Below, piece after piece: positions 44,928-53,972 of a DNA stretch of 64,000 nt. The DNA comes from Arthrobacter sp. Soil763 (GTDB lineage: Bacteria; Actinomycetota; Actinomycetes; Actinomycetales; Micrococcaceae): assembly GCF_001428365.1 (NCBI RefSeq), contig NZ_LMSH01000002.1, forward strand, positions 1,199,505 through 1,263,504, in the 5' to 3' direction. How positions within the stretch are numbered: the first letter of the stretch is position 1; the number at the start of each line of letters is the position of its first letter. Both the position numbers and the translations under genes were made by a program. The notes under the pieces were generated by a model, which saw nothing but the letters and a program-made list of their open reading frames with translations, had not been told where the DNA came from and ran no database searches.

Positions 44928-44960
44928 CCGCGGGCGCGCCCGATGATGGCGCGCCCGCGG
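44928..44960 (+). terminator. GC-rich hairpin after the SDR gene
   Basis: A perfect 13-bp stem (44928-44940 with 44948-44960) with a 7-nt loop, no T-run. It lies just before the promoter of the fluoride operon and overlaps the place where its -35 should be. Confidence 0.6.
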
Positions 44961-44969
44961 CCGGACCTG

Positions 44970-44975
44970 TACGAT
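44970..44975 (+). promoter_or_regulatory. -10 element of the fluoride operon
   Basis: TACGAT ends about eight bases before the first aptamer base (44984), placing transcription start at the aptamer's 5' edge. No consensus -35 is seen. Confidence 0.55.
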
Positions 44976-44983
44976 CTGTTCAC

Positions 44984-45077
44984 GGTGATGGATCCCGCCG
45001 GAACGCCTTGCACCCGCTGCGGACGTTCGAACCGCCTCCCGGCTGATGGTTCCTACCTTTGCGGATACGAAGGTAGG
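44984..45077 (+). ncRNA. Fluoride riboswitch (crcB motif) with expression platform
   Basis: The crcB-motif landmarks are present: GGTGATGG and CCCGCC on the 5' side (44984-44999), then GAACCGCC (about 45028-45035) and GGCTGATGGTTCCTACC at the 3' side, which match the conserved fluoride-binding core. An extra hairpin is inserted between. The 3' end CCTACCTT (45052-45059) can pair with AAGGTAGG (45070-45077), which would compete with the aptamer and act as the switch. It lies upstream of two CrcB fluoride channel genes, which is the expected target. Confidence 0.85.
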
Positions 45078-45205
45078 TGGCCCATGCCCGCACGTGCTGC
45101 TAAAAGCCCCCGGCTCCTCGAGTTCGCCCGGGCCCTGCCGGACCTGCCTTGCATCCCCGCAGCGTCCCGCCCAGGCGATGTTGAATCCGAACGACAGGAG
45201 CACCG

Positions 45206-45754
45206 ATGAGCGAGCCCGCGAAGCACCCCGCGGCGGAGACCGGACCCGCGGCCTTCGTTCCGCGCAGGATCACCGGCCCGGTCCTGATGGGGGTCGTGCC
45301 GGGCCAGCCCCTCGCCGTCGCCCACCGCGCCGCGGAGCTGGCGCACAGCCTGGGCGTGAACCTCATCTGCGCCTACGTGGACGTCACCAGCTACCTGGCC
45401 GGCGAACCCGACGGCGGCGGCGCCCGGCCCATCGATCCGGACGGGATCGATGACGACGTCGAGGGGATCAGCGCCGCGATAGCCGGGCGGCTGCGGGAGG
45501 CGCTGGACGGCTCCGGCGTCGAGTGGTCCTTTGTGACTCTGGCCGGCGAACCGGCCCGCGCGCTGGGTCGGCTGGCCGAATCGACCGCCGCCTCCGTGAT
45601 CGTCGTCGGTACCCGCGAACGCGGCCTGGGGGCCCGATTCGAGGAACTGCTGGTCGGGTCCGTGGCCGTCCACCTGACCCACCGCCAGCACCGGCCGGTC
45701 CTGGTCGTGCCGCTCGCGCCGCAGCCCAAACCTCGCCCGAAAGACGTGCGCTGA
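45206..45754 (+). CDS. Universal stress protein (UspA family)
   Basis: A 182-residue single-domain Usp with a disordered 20-residue N terminus. The Usp fold is seen in TGPVLMGVVPGQPLAVAHRAAELAHSLGVNLICAYVDV and the nucleotide-binding tail VIVVGTRERGLGARFEELLVGSVAVHLTHRQHRPVLVVPL (G-x2-R-x9-G-S/T-V). GGAG lies five bases before ATG 45206. It is the first gene after the fluoride riboswitch and its stop overlaps crcB (TGATG). A role in coping with fluoride is inferred from position only. Confidence 0.9.
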   Translation: MSEPAKHPAAETGPAAFVPRRITGPVLMGVVPGQPLAVAHRAAELAHSLGVNLICAYVDVTSYLAGEPDGGGARPIDPDGIDDDVEGISAAIAGRLREALDGSGVEWSFVTLAGEPARALGRLAESTAASVIVVGTRERGLGARFEELLVGSVAVHLTHRQHRPVLVVPLAPQPKPRPKDVR

Positions 45755-46335
45755 TGGAGCGGCCCACTCCGGAGACGGCCGCCCCGGATACCGCGGCGGA
45801 ATCGCCCGCGGCCGCACCCGGGCGGGTGCTGCCCGTGGACAGCGACGCCGGGACCCTGGGTGCGGCCCGCATCCGGCGCCCGCTGCACCTGCATCCGGGC
45901 TTCGTGCTCGTGGTGGTTGGCGGCGGCGTGGCCGGTGCGCTGGCCCGCTACGGGCTCGGCACCGTCCTGCCCTCCCCGGGCGGGTGGCCGCTCCCAACCT
46001 TGGCGATCAACCTCGCCGGCGCGTTCCTGCTCGGCGCCCTGCTGGAGGCCCTCGTGCGGCGGGGCCCCGACGCCGGCCGGCTACGCGTGATCCGCCTGTT
46101 CGCCGGGACCGGGTTCATGGGCGCCTTCACCACCTACAGCTCCCTGACGCTGGAGACGACCACCCTGCTCGGCGCCGGCCGGGCAGGCGACGCGCTGGGC
46201 TACGTCGCCGCCACCGTGATCGGCGGGGCCGTCGCGACGGTCGCCGGGATCCGGGCAGCCGCCGGACAGCACGCCCGGCAAGCCCCCCGGCGGGGCGCCG
46301 AAGACCACCACGGCCGGCAGGAGCGCGCCGCATGA
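45754..46335 (+). CDS. crcB1: Fluoride channel subunit, CrcB/Fluc (long N-terminal tail)
   Basis: A 193-residue CrcB with a Pro/Ala-rich tail of about 48 residues, then four membrane helices (near 49-65, 77-95, 106-125, 142-160). Fluc signatures are GGGVAGALARYGLG, INLAGAFLLGALLEAL, and the pore region GTGFMGAFTTYSSL (FTTYS with the central Na+ site). Paired with the adjacent crcB2 it should form a heterodimeric channel of antiparallel subunits, as in other Gram-positives. Starts overlap neighbours on both sides (TGATG and ATGA). Confidence 0.94.
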   Translation: MERPTPETAAPDTAAESPAAAPGRVLPVDSDAGTLGAARIRRPLHLHPGFVLVVVGGGVAGALARYGLGTVLPSPGGWPLPTLAINLAGAFLLGALLEALVRRGPDAGRLRVIRLFAGTGFMGAFTTYSSLTLETTTLLGAGRAGDALGYVAATVIGGAVATVAGIRAAAGQHARQAPRRGAEDHHGRQERAA

Positions 46336-46709
46336 CCCTCCTTACGTTGCTCCTGCTTGGCCTCGCCGGCGGCCTCGGCGCCGGGACACGGTTCGTCGTG
46401 GACGGGCTGGTCAGGTCCCGCCTCCGCACCGCCTTGCCGCTGGGCACCATCGCCATCAACATCAGCGGATCCTTCCTCTTGGGACTGGTTGCCGGGCTCG
46501 TGATCGCCCACGCGGCGCCGGCCGAACTGCAGGCCATCGCCGGAACCGGCTTCCTCGGCGGCTTCACCACCTTCAGCACGGCCAGCTTCGAAACCGTCCG
46601 CCTCATCCAGTCCCGCCGCACCGGCCTGGCGCTCCTGAACGGTGTCGGCACGGCCGTTGCCGCCGTCGCGGCAGCCGCCGGCGGCCTCACCCTGGCCGGG
46701 CTGCTGTGA
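46332..46709 (+). CDS. crcB2: Fluoride channel subunit, CrcB/Fluc
   Basis: A 125-residue CrcB of normal length. It has four hydrophobic helices, AGGLGAGTRFVVDGL, INISGSFLLGLVAGL and the pore motif GTGFLGGFTTFSTASFE. Together with crcB1 it gives the two-gene Fluc arrangement. It overlaps crcB1 (ATGA) and its stop overlaps the MFS gene (GTGA). Confidence 0.95.
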   Translation: MTLLTLLLLGLAGGLGAGTRFVVDGLVRSRLRTALPLGTIAINISGSFLLGLVAGLVIAHAAPAELQAIAGTGFLGGFTTFSTASFETVRLIQSRRTGLALLNGVGTAVAAVAAAAGGLTLAGLL

Positions 46710-47941
46710 CGGGCGCGGCGGGCACAACGAACAGGTTTGGCCCGCTGCGGTTCGTGCTGTCCTTCGGCGTCGTGAGCATGCTCGCCGACGTCGTCTACGA
46801 GGGCGCCCGCGCCATCACGGGTCCCTACCTGGCAACCCTTGGCGCATCCGCCGTCATGGTCGGCTTCATCACCGGCGCCGGCGAAGCCGTGGCCCTGGTC
46901 CTGCGCCTGGCCAGCGGCCCCCTGGCGGACAGGACCCGCAAGTACTGGCCCCTGACAATCGCCGGCTACACGCTGACCATCGTGACCGTTCCGCTGCTGT
47001 CGCTGGCGGGAGCGCTGTGGCAGGCCTCGGTGCTGATCATCGCAGAACGCTTCGGCAAGGCGGTCCGCACACCGGCGCGCGACACCATGCTCTCCCACGC
47101 CGGGTCGAGCATCGGCCACGGCAGGGCGTTCGCCGCCCACGAGGCCCTCGACCGGTCCGGAGCGCTGGTGGGACCCCTGCTGGTGGGGCTGATGGTCGCG
47201 GTGTCCGGATACCAGCTCGGTTTCGCAGTGCTGGCTATCCCGGGAGCGCTTGCCCTGGTCGCTGTGCTGCTGCTTCGCCGCGCCGTCCCGGTGCCGGAGA
47301 GGTTCGACCCCGACGGCCCCGACGCCGGCCCCCGCACCTCCGGAACCACTGCCGGCCTGGCCGGCCCCCGCCCGCCGCGGCACCGGCTGCCGGCCGGATT
47401 CTGGTGGTACAGCGGGTTCACCGCGGTCTCGATGTTCGGGTTCTCCACCTTCGGGGTGATCTCCTACCACCTCGAAGTGCAGGGGGTGCTTCCCGCCGCG
47501 CTGATCCCGGTCACCTACGCCGCGTCCATGGGCGCGGCGGCGTTGGCAGCCCTGGCTTCGGGGGCACTGTATGACCGGATTGGCCTGCGCGGCCTGCTGA
47601 TTGCGCTGCCGCTGACGGCTGCCGTCCCGTTCTTCTCCTTCAGCACCTCGCCCGGGCTGGTCTGGACGGGCGCGGTGGTGTGGGGTGCGGCCCTGGGCAT
47701 CCACGGATCCACCCTCCGGGCAGCGGTCGCGGACCTGGTACCGGCAGCGCGCCGAGCCACCGGATACGGCATCTTCACGGCCATCTACGGCACCGGGTGG
47801 CTGGCCGGCGCCACCATTATCGGCGCCCTCTACGCGGTTTCCCTTCCCGGGCTCATCACCTTCATCGTGGCCACCCAGCTGGCAGCGCTGCTGGCCTTCC
47901 TCCCGCTCCTTCGGCGCCCCGCTGTGCCGGCCCGGCCGTGA
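46706..47941 (+). CDS. MFS transporter in the fluoride operon
   Basis: A 411-residue major facilitator with about 12 membrane helices and a long Pro/Gly-rich cytosolic loop (about residues 190-232) between the two halves. Motif A-like GPLADRTRKYWPL follows helix 2. It resembles the multidrug-efflux branch, but no substrate can be assigned. The GTG start overlaps crcB2's stop, so it belongs to the fluoride operon. A role in fluoride export or in protection against some fluoride-related damage is inferred from that linkage only. The T-box of ileS begins shortly after. Confidence 0.9.
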   Translation: MTGAAGTTNRFGPLRFVLSFGVVSMLADVVYEGARAITGPYLATLGASAVMVGFITGAGEAVALVLRLASGPLADRTRKYWPLTIAGYTLTIVTVPLLSLAGALWQASVLIIAERFGKAVRTPARDTMLSHAGSSIGHGRAFAAHEALDRSGALVGPLLVGLMVAVSGYQLGFAVLAIPGALALVAVLLLRRAVPVPERFDPDGPDAGPRTSGTTAGLAGPRPPRHRLPAGFWWYSGFTAVSMFGFSTFGVISYHLEVQGVLPAALIPVTYAASMGAAALAALASGALYDRIGLRGLLIALPLTAAVPFFSFSTSPGLVWTGAVVWGAALGIHGSTLRAAVADLVPAARRATGYGIFTAIYGTGWLAGATIIGALYAVSLPGLITFIVATQLAALLAFLPLLRRPAVPARP

Positions 47942-47978
47942 TACCGCGGGGCGCCGCGACTTCCGGTACCATCGACAT

Positions 47979-48244
47979 ATCAGCTTTGACCCGGCCATCA
48001 CCGGTGAGCTTCCGGAAGAACGCCCCGGCGCGGCAACGCGGCCAGGGCCGGTAGAACCGGACGGGTAAGCCCGTCACAGCAGTCAACGAGCGGCCGCGGC
48101 CGGCCGGCGCCTCCTTCGGGGAGCGGGGGCCAGCGTGCGGTAAGTGAGGTGGTACCGCGGTGCCGGTGTTGTTCCGACAGCACAGGAGCCGTCCTCGCAT
48201 CCTGAATGAATCCCGTTGTTCACAGCTCAACCCAGGATGTCGAG
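47979..48244 (+). ncRNA. Ultrashort T-box leader of ileS (isoleucine), translational type
   Basis: The leader has the actinobacterial ultrashort stem I: CCGG-CCATCA-CCGG at 47991-48004 with the ATC specifier (47997-47999) in its loop. The T-box sequence AGGTGGTACCGCGG lies at 48147-48160, and UGGU at 48150-48153 can pair with the tRNA-Ile ACCA end. Downstream, CATCCTG (48198-48204) is the perfect complement of CAGGATG (48233-48239), which holds the ribosome site of ileS, so uncharged tRNA-Ile should free the AGGA for initiation. A -10-like TACCAT lies at 47967-47972. Confidence 0.9.
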
Positions 48245-51200
48245 ATGACCCATTACCCCAAGGCCTCAGCCGCACCTTCCGACGCCAGCAGCTCTCCGTC
48301 AGCCGGCGTGTCCGCCTCCGTGAAGTTTCCGGAGATCGAGGAGCGCATCCTCGAGTACTGGGACCAGGACGGCACGTTCCAGGCGAGCATCGACCAGCGG
48401 GACGCGGGTAAAGACGGCTCCAACGAATTCGTCTTCTACGACGGCCCGCCCTTCGCCAACGGCCTGCCGCACTACGGCCACCTGCTCACCGGCTACGCCA
48501 AGGACCTGGTGGGCCGCTACCAGACCCAGCGCGGCCGCCGCGTCGAGCGCCGCTTCGGCTGGGACACCCACGGCCTGCCCGCCGAACTCGAAGCCATGAA
48601 GCAGCTGGGCATGACGGACAAGACCCAGATCGAGGCCATGGGCATCGACAAGTTCAACGACGCCTGCCGCGCCTCGGTGATGAAGTACGCCGACGAATGG
48701 AAGAGCTACGTCACCCGCCAGGCGCGCTGGGTGGACTTCGACAACGACTACAAGACGCTCAACGTCGAGTACATGGAGTCCGTGCTGTGGGCCTTCAAGC
48801 AGCTGCACGAGAAGGGCCTGACCTACAACGGCTACCGCGTGCTGCCGTACTGCTGGAAGGACGAGACGCCGCTGTCCAACCATGAGCTGCGCATGGACGA
48901 CGACGTCTACAAGAACCGCCAGGACCAGACCGTCACCGTCACCTTCCCGATCACCGCGGGGGAGTCGGAACTCTCCCGCCAGCTCGCCGGCGTGCAGGCG
49001 CTCGCCTGGACCACCACGCCCTGGACCCTGCCCACCAACCTGGCGCTCGCCGTCGGCCCCGCCATCACCTACGTGGTGCTCCCGGCCGGCCCGCACGGGA
49101 TCAAGGCCGCCTCGGCCGAGGCGCCGGTCACCGGCTCCTTCCTGCTGGCCGCCGACCTGCTGGGCGCCTACGCCAAGGACCTCGGCTACGGCGACGGCGC
49201 CGAGGGCGCCGCCGCGGCCGAAGCCGCCGTCGTTTCCCGCCACACCGGCGCCGAACTCGAGGGACTGACGTACCAGCCGCTCTGGGACTACTTCGCCGAC
49301 GCCGAGAAGTACGGCACCGAAAACGGCTGGCGCTTCCTCGTGGCCGACTACGTCACCACCACCGACGGCACCGGCATCGTCCACCAGGCACCGGCCTACG
49401 GTGAGGACGACCAGAAGGTCTGCGAAGAGGCCGGCATCCCCGTGGTCCTGTCCGTCGATGAAGGCGCGAAATTCCTGCCCCTCTTCGGCCACGGCGACCT
49501 CGCCGCGATCGCCGGGCTGCAGGTGTTCGAGGCCAACAAGCCCATCACCCAGGTGCTCCGCGCCCAGGGCCGGCTGGTCCGCCAGGCCAGCTACGAGCAC
49601 TCCTACCCGCACTGCTGGCGCTGCCGCAACCCGCTGATCTACCGCGCCGTCTCCTCCTGGTACGTCGAGGTCACCAAGTTCAAGGACCGCATGTCGGAGC
49701 TGAACCAGGAGATCAACTGGATCCCCGGCAACGTCAAGGACGGCCAGTTCGGCAAGTGGCTCGCCAACGCCCGTGACTGGTCCATCAGCCGCAACCGCTA
49801 CTGGGGCAGCCCCATCCCGGTCTGGCAGTCCAGCGACCCGGACTATCCGCGCACCGACGTCTACGGCTCGCTCGCCGAAATCGAAGCCGACTTCGGCCGG
49901 CTGCCGCTGAACAAGGACGGCCAGGTGGACCTGCACCGGCCGTTCATCGACGAACTGACCCGGCCGAACCCGGACGACCCGCGCACCCCCGAAGAGGGCC
50001 AGTCCGTCATGCGCCGCGTCGAGGACGTCCTGGACGTCTGGTTCGACTCGGGTTCCATGCCCTACGGCCAGGTGCACTACCCGTTCCAGAACGAGGAATG
50101 GTTCAACACCCACAACCCGGCGGACTTCATCGTCGAGTACATCGGCCAGACCCGCGGCTGGTTCTACATGCTGCACATCCTCTCCACCGCGCTGTTCGAC
50201 CGGCCGGCCTTCCGCAACGTCATCAGCCACGGCATCGTGCTCGGCTCCGACGGGCAGAAGATGTCCAAGAGCCTGCGCAACTACCCGGACGTCTCCGAGG
50301 TCCTGGACCGCGACGGCTCCGACGCCATGCGCTGGTTCCTGATGTCCAGCCCCATCCTGCGCGGCGGCAACCTCGTGGTCACCGAACAGGGCATCCGCGA
50401 CGGCGTTCGCCAGGTCATCCTGCCGCTGTGGAACGTCTACAGCTTCTTCACCCTGTACACGAACGCCGCTTCCGGAGGTTCCGGCTACGACGCGAAGCTC
50501 CGCTACGACGGCTACTCCGACACCCTGGACCAGTACCTGATGGCCAACACTGGCGAGCTGGTCCGCAACATGACCGCCCAGCTGGACAGCTACGACATCT
50601 CCGGGGCGTGCGATGAACTGCGCGGCTACCTGGACATGCTCACCAACTGGTACGTCCGCCGCAGCCGCCAGCGCTTCTTCGACGAGAACACCGACGCCTT
50701 CGACGCGCTCTACACCGCCCTGGAGACCGTCTGCCGGGCCGCGGCGTCGCTGCTGCCGCTGGTCTCCGAGGAGATCTGGCGCGGCCTCACCGGCGGCCGC
50801 TCCGTGCACCTGGCCGACTGGCCGGACGCGGACCAGTTCCCGGCCAACCCGGAGCTCGTCGAGGCCATGGACCGGGTGCAGCAGATCTGCTCCACCGGAT
50901 CCTCGCTCCGCAAGGCCGCGAACCTCCGTGTCCGCCTGCCGCTGCAGGAACTCACCGTGGTCGCCCCCGGCGCGGACGCCCTCGAGGGCTTCGCCGCCGT
51001 CGTCGCCGACGAACTGAACCTGCGCTCCGTGCGGCTCCTGGACGCCGGCAGCGCCTCCCCGGAGGAGTTCGGCATCGAGCAGAAGCTCGTGGTCAACGCC
51101 CGGGCCGCCGGCCCGCGGCTGGGCAAGAACGTCCAGCAGGCCATCAAGGGCTCAAAGTCCGGCGACTGGAGCGTGGACGACGCCGGGGTGGTCACCGCCG

Positions 51201-51586
51201 GCGGCCTCGCCCTCGAGCCGCAGGAATACACCCTCGAAACCGTCGTGGCCGAAGCCGCGGAAGGCGAAGGCTCACGCGCGGCGGCCGTCCTGCCCGGCGG
51301 CGGGTTCGTGGTGCTCAACACCGAGGTCACTCCGGAACTGGAGGCCGAAGGCACCGCCCGCGACCTGGTCCGGGCCATCCAGCAGGCCCGCAAGGACGCC
51401 GGGCTGAACGTCAGCGACCGGATCCGCACCACGGTCACCGCGGCGGCCGCCACGGTCGAGGCGCTGCTGGCGCACGCCGAGCTGGTCAAAACCGAGACGC
51501 TGACCGTGGAACTGGACACGGTACCCGCCGAGGTCAAGGAACCCCGGATCAGTGTCGACAAAGTCACCGTTGAAGTAGGGGCCTAA
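48245..51586 (+). CDS. ileS: Isoleucine-tRNA ligase
   Basis: An 1113-residue class I synthetase. [11 protein letters not shown] (HIGH-type) is near residues 67-77, [10 protein letters not shown] near 670, with the CP1 editing domain between, and a C-terminal anticodon domain. The longer form (eukaryote-like type, lacking the C-terminal zinc site) is usual in actinobacteria. ATG 48245 is chosen because its AGGA is the site sequestered by the T-box; ATG 48206, upstream, would place the start inside the sequestering hairpin. The gene leads the ileS-folC-DUF4233-ndk run. Confidence 0.96.
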   Translation: MTHYPKASAAPSDASSSPSAGVSASVKFPEIEERILEYWDQDGTFQASIDQRDAGKDGSNEFVFYDGPPFANGLPHYGHLLTGYAKDLVGRYQTQRGRRVERRFGWDTHGLPAELEAMKQLGMTDKTQIEAMGIDKFNDACRASVMKYADEWKSYVTRQARWVDFDNDYKTLNVEYMESVLWAFKQLHEKGLTYNGYRVLPYCWKDETPLSNHELRMDDDVYKNRQDQTVTVTFPITAGESELSRQLAGVQALAWTTTPWTLPTNLALAVGPAITYVVLPAGPHGIKAASAEAPVTGSFLLAADLLGAYAKDLGYGDGAEGAAAAEAAVVSRHTGAELEGLTYQPLWDYFADAEKYGTENGWRFLVADYVTTTDGTGIVHQAPAYGEDDQKVCEEAGIPVVLSVDEGAKFLPLFGHGDLAAIAGLQVFEANKPITQVLRAQGRLVRQASYEHSYPHCWRCRNPLIYRAVSSWYVEVTKFKDRMSELNQEINWIPGNVKDGQFGKWLANARDWSISRNRYWGSPIPVWQSSDPDYPRTDVYGSLAEIEADFGRLPLNKDGQVDLHRPFIDELTRPNPDDPRTPEEGQSVMRRVEDVLDVWFDSGSMPYGQVHYPFQNEEWFNTHNPADFIVEYIGQTRGWFYMLHILSTALFDRPAFRNVISHGIVLGSDGQKMSKSLRNYPDVSEVLDRDGSDAMRWFLMSSPILRGGNLVVTEQGIRDGVRQVILPLWNVYSFFTLYTNAASGGSGYDAKLRYDGYSDTLDQYLMANTGELVRNMTAQLDSYDISGACDELRGYLDMLTNWYVRRSRQRFFDENTDAFDALYTALETVCRAAASLLPLVSEEIWRGLTGGRSVHLADWPDADQFPANPELVEAMDRVQQICSTGSSLRKAANLRVRLPLQELTVVAPGADALEGFAAVVADELNLRSVRLLDAGSASPEEFGIEQKLVVNARAAGPRLGKNVQQAIKGSKSGDWSVDDAGVVTAGGLALEPQEYTLETVVAEAAEGEGSRAAAVLPGGGFVVLNTEVTPELEAEGTARDLVRAIQQARKDAGLNVSDRIRTTVTAAAATVEALLAHAELVKTETLTVELDTVPAEVKEPRISVDKVTVEVGA

Positions 51587-51589
51587 TCC

Positions 51590-52948
51590 ATGACCGACGA
51601 ATTCTCCGTAGAGAGCGTCTACGCCGAACTGCTGGGCCGGGCGCCGGAAAACAAGATGGAACCGAGGCTGGCGCCGCTGCGCCGCGCCATGGACATCCTG
51701 GGGGAGCCGAACAAGGCGTTCCCGATCATCCACGTCACCGGAACCAACGGGAAGACCTCCACCGCCCGGATGATCGAGGCCGGCCTGCGGGCGCACGGGC
51801 TGAGCACCGGCCGCTACACCAGCCCGCACCTGACCAAGGTCACCGAGCGGATCAGCATCGACGGCGCACCGGTCCCGGACGAAACCTTCGTCCGGATCTG
51901 GGACGAGATCCGCCCGTACCTGGACATCGTCGACGGCGAGCTCGCCGCCGAGGGCCAGCCCCGGCTGACTTACTTCGAATGCCTGACCATCCTGGGCTTC
52001 GCGGTCTTCGCGGACCAGCCGGTCAACGTCGCCGTGATCGAGGTCGGCCTGGGCGGGATCACCGACGCAACCAACGTCGGCGACGGCCAGGTCTCCGTGA
52101 TCACGCCGATCTCCCTGGACCACACCGACCTCCTCGGGGACACCACCGAGGACATCGCGCACGAAAAGGCCGGCATCATCAAGCCCGGCGGCTTCCTGGT
52201 CAGCGCCGCCCAGCCCCGCGACGCCGCCCAGGTGCTGCTGGAGAAGGCCAAGGAAGTCGACGTGCCGTTCCGCTTCGAAGGGGTGGAGTTCGGCGTCGAG
52301 TCCCGCACGGTCGCCGTCGGCGGACAGCTGGTGACCGTCCAGGGCATCGCCGGCCGCTACGAGGACCTGATGGTTCCGCTGCACGGGGCGCACCAGGCGG
52401 AGAACGCCGCCGTCGCGATCGCCGCCCTGGAGGCGTTCTTCGGCGCCGAGAAACCGCTCGACGCCGAGGTGCTGCAAGAGGCGTTCGCCGCCGTCACCTC
52501 ACCGGGCCGGCTCGAGGTCCTCCGCACCGCCCCCACCATCATCGCGGACGCCGCCCACAACCCGGAAGGCATCCGGGTCTCGGCCGAAGCGCTGCAGGAA
52601 GCGTTCAGCTTCAGCAAGCTCGTGGTGGTCGTGGGCATCCTGCAGGAAAAGGACGCCGAGGAAATCCTCCGCCAGCTCAAGGACTCCCTGGGCGACGTCG
52701 CCGCCGAGTACTGCTTCACCCAATCCAATTCGCCCCGCGCGATCCCGGCCGCCGAGCTGGGGGAACTGGCCCTGGACCTGGGCTTCGGCGAGGAGAACAT
52801 CCACGTCGCGGAAAAACTCGACGACGCGCTCGAATGGGCCGTTGAGCGGGCCGAAGCCAACGACGACCTGGCCGGCGGAATCCTCGTCACGGGGTCCATC
52901 ACGCTCGTGGCCGAGGCCCGGATCCTGCTCGGAAAGTCCGAGGCGTAA
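51590..52948 (+). CDS. folC: Bifunctional dihydrofolate synthase / folylpolyglutamate synthase
   Basis: A 452-residue Mur-ligase-fold enzyme that adds glutamate to dihydropteroate and to folates. The ATP loop HVTGTNGKTSTARMIEAGL (about residues 48-66) and HEKAGIIKPGGFLVS, a site for the carbamylated Lys, are present, as is the RLEVLRTAPTIIADAAHNPEG segment of the C-terminal domain. ATG 51590 begins 3 nt after the ileS stop. It is followed by DUF4233 and ndk. Confidence 0.96.
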   Translation: MTDEFSVESVYAELLGRAPENKMEPRLAPLRRAMDILGEPNKAFPIIHVTGTNGKTSTARMIEAGLRAHGLSTGRYTSPHLTKVTERISIDGAPVPDETFVRIWDEIRPYLDIVDGELAAEGQPRLTYFECLTILGFAVFADQPVNVAVIEVGLGGITDATNVGDGQVSVITPISLDHTDLLGDTTEDIAHEKAGIIKPGGFLVSAAQPRDAAQVLLEKAKEVDVPFRFEGVEFGVESRTVAVGGQLVTVQGIAGRYEDLMVPLHGAHQAENAAVAIAALEAFFGAEKPLDAEVLQEAFAAVTSPGRLEVLRTAPTIIADAAHNPEGIRVSAEALQEAFSFSKLVVVVGILQEKDAEEILRQLKDSLGDVAAEYCFTQSNSPRAIPAAELGELALDLGFGEENIHVAEKLDDALEWAVERAEANDDLAGGILVTGSITLVAEARILLGKSEA

Positions 52949-52951
52949 CCG

Positions 52952-53395
52952 ATGGCAAAGCTCACCAAGGCCCAGCGCGAATGGCGCCCGGGCATGCCCA
53001 AAAAACGCCGGTCCACCAAGGTCATGTTCGCCTCCACCGTCCTGCTGCTGGAGTCCTTCGTTGCGCTCTTCGGCACCCTCGCCGTGTTCGGGCTCCGGCG
53101 CGGCGAATTCCCGCCGCTGCTGGTTTTCGGCGTCGGGATCGGGCTGAGCCTGGTGCTCGCCCTGACCTGCGCCGTGCTGACGAAGCCGTGGGGCGTGGCC
53201 CTGGGCTGGATCCTGCAGCTGCTGCTGGTGCTCACCGGGTTCATTGAGCCCACCATGTTCATCGTCGGCGGCCTGTTCGCGATCACGTGGTGGTACGGGA
53301 TCCGGACCGGCATCCGGATCGACCGCGAGTCGGCCGAACGGGACCGCGAGCAGCAGGCCTGGGACGCCGCCCACCCCGAGGGCCAGAGCAACTAG
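52952..53395 (+). CDS. DUF4233 membrane protein
   Basis: A 147-residue protein of the DUF4233 family with a basic N terminus (KLTKAQREWRPGMPKKRRSTK), four hydrophobic helices (about 25-47, 53-72, 77-100, 102-117) and a charged C-terminal tail rich in Arg/Glu. It consistently sits between folC and ndk in actinobacteria. Function unknown. ATG 52952 starts three bases after the folC stop. Confidence 0.88.
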   Translation: MAKLTKAQREWRPGMPKKRRSTKVMFASTVLLLESFVALFGTLAVFGLRRGEFPPLLVFGVGIGLSLVLALTCAVLTKPWGVALGWILQLLLVLTGFIEPTMFIVGGLFAITWWYGIRTGIRIDRESAERDREQQAWDAAHPEGQSN

Positions 53396-53434
53396 ACTTG
53401 TCCCCGAACCCCACCCCAACATATTGGAGCAGTT

Positions 53435-53848
53435 GTGAGCACTGAGCGCACCCTAGTCCTGATCAAGCCCGACGGCGTCGCCCGCAACCTGACCGGCAGC
53501 ATCCTTGCCCGGATCGAGGCCAAGGGCTACACCCTGGCCGAACTCAAGAAGGTCGACGCCACCCGCGAACTCCTCGAGCAGCACTACGAAGAGCACGTCG
53601 GCAAGCCGTTCTACGAGCCGCTGGTCGAGTTCATGCTCAGCGGCCCGGTCGTCGCGGCGATCTTTGAAGGCCACCGCGTGATCGAGGGCTTCCGTTCGCT
53701 CGCCGGCACCACCGACCCGACGACGGCGGCGCCCGGCACCATCCGCGGCGACTTCGGCCGCGACTGGGGCGTCAAGGTCCAGCAGAACCTGGTCCACGGC
53801 TCCGACTCGGTCGAGTCCGCCGAGCGCGAGATCAAGATCTGGTTCTAA
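53435..53848 (+). CDS. ndk: Nucleoside diphosphate kinase
   Basis: A 137-residue Ndk that transfers the gamma-phosphate between nucleoside triphosphates and diphosphates. It has ERTLVLIKPDGVARNLTG at the N terminus and the phospho-His site NLVHGSDSVESAEREI with H121. Length is usual. GTG 53435 has GGAG near 53426-53429. It ends the ileS-folC-DUF4233-ndk run; a large palindromic terminator follows. Confidence 0.97.
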   Translation: MSTERTLVLIKPDGVARNLTGSILARIEAKGYTLAELKKVDATRELLEQHYEEHVGKPFYEPLVEFMLSGPVVAAIFEGHRVIEGFRSLAGTTDPTTAAPGTIRGDFGRDWGVKVQQNLVHGSDSVESAEREIKIWF

Positions 53849-53858
53849 CCCACTCCTC

Positions 53859-53958
53859 GCGCGAACGGACACTTAGTGCCCCCCCGTTTAGCGCGAACGT
53901 ACACTTGGGGCCCCGATTTCTTCCGAAATCGGGGCCCCAAGTGTACGTTCGCGCTTTT
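53859..53958. repeat. Long palindrome with an upstream direct half-copy, terminator of ndk
   Basis: A perfect 31-bp stem (53890-53920 with 53925-53955), TTCC loop, T4 tail, functioning as a terminator. The first part of the arm (GCGCGAACGTACACTTG, 53891-53907) is repeated in near-identical form 32 bases upstream (GCGCGAACGGACACTTA, 53859-53875). That layout is like a bacterial REP-type unit. Whether it recurs elsewhere in the genome cannot be seen here. Confidence 0.8.
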
Positions 53959-53972
53959 CTCGGGTGGGGCCC

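Noticed and set aside
44943..45209. 88-residue plus-strand frame with a CTRCGRSNRLPADGSYLCG pattern
   Set aside because: It runs through the fluoride riboswitch; the apparent Cys pairs are the aptamer bases read as codons.
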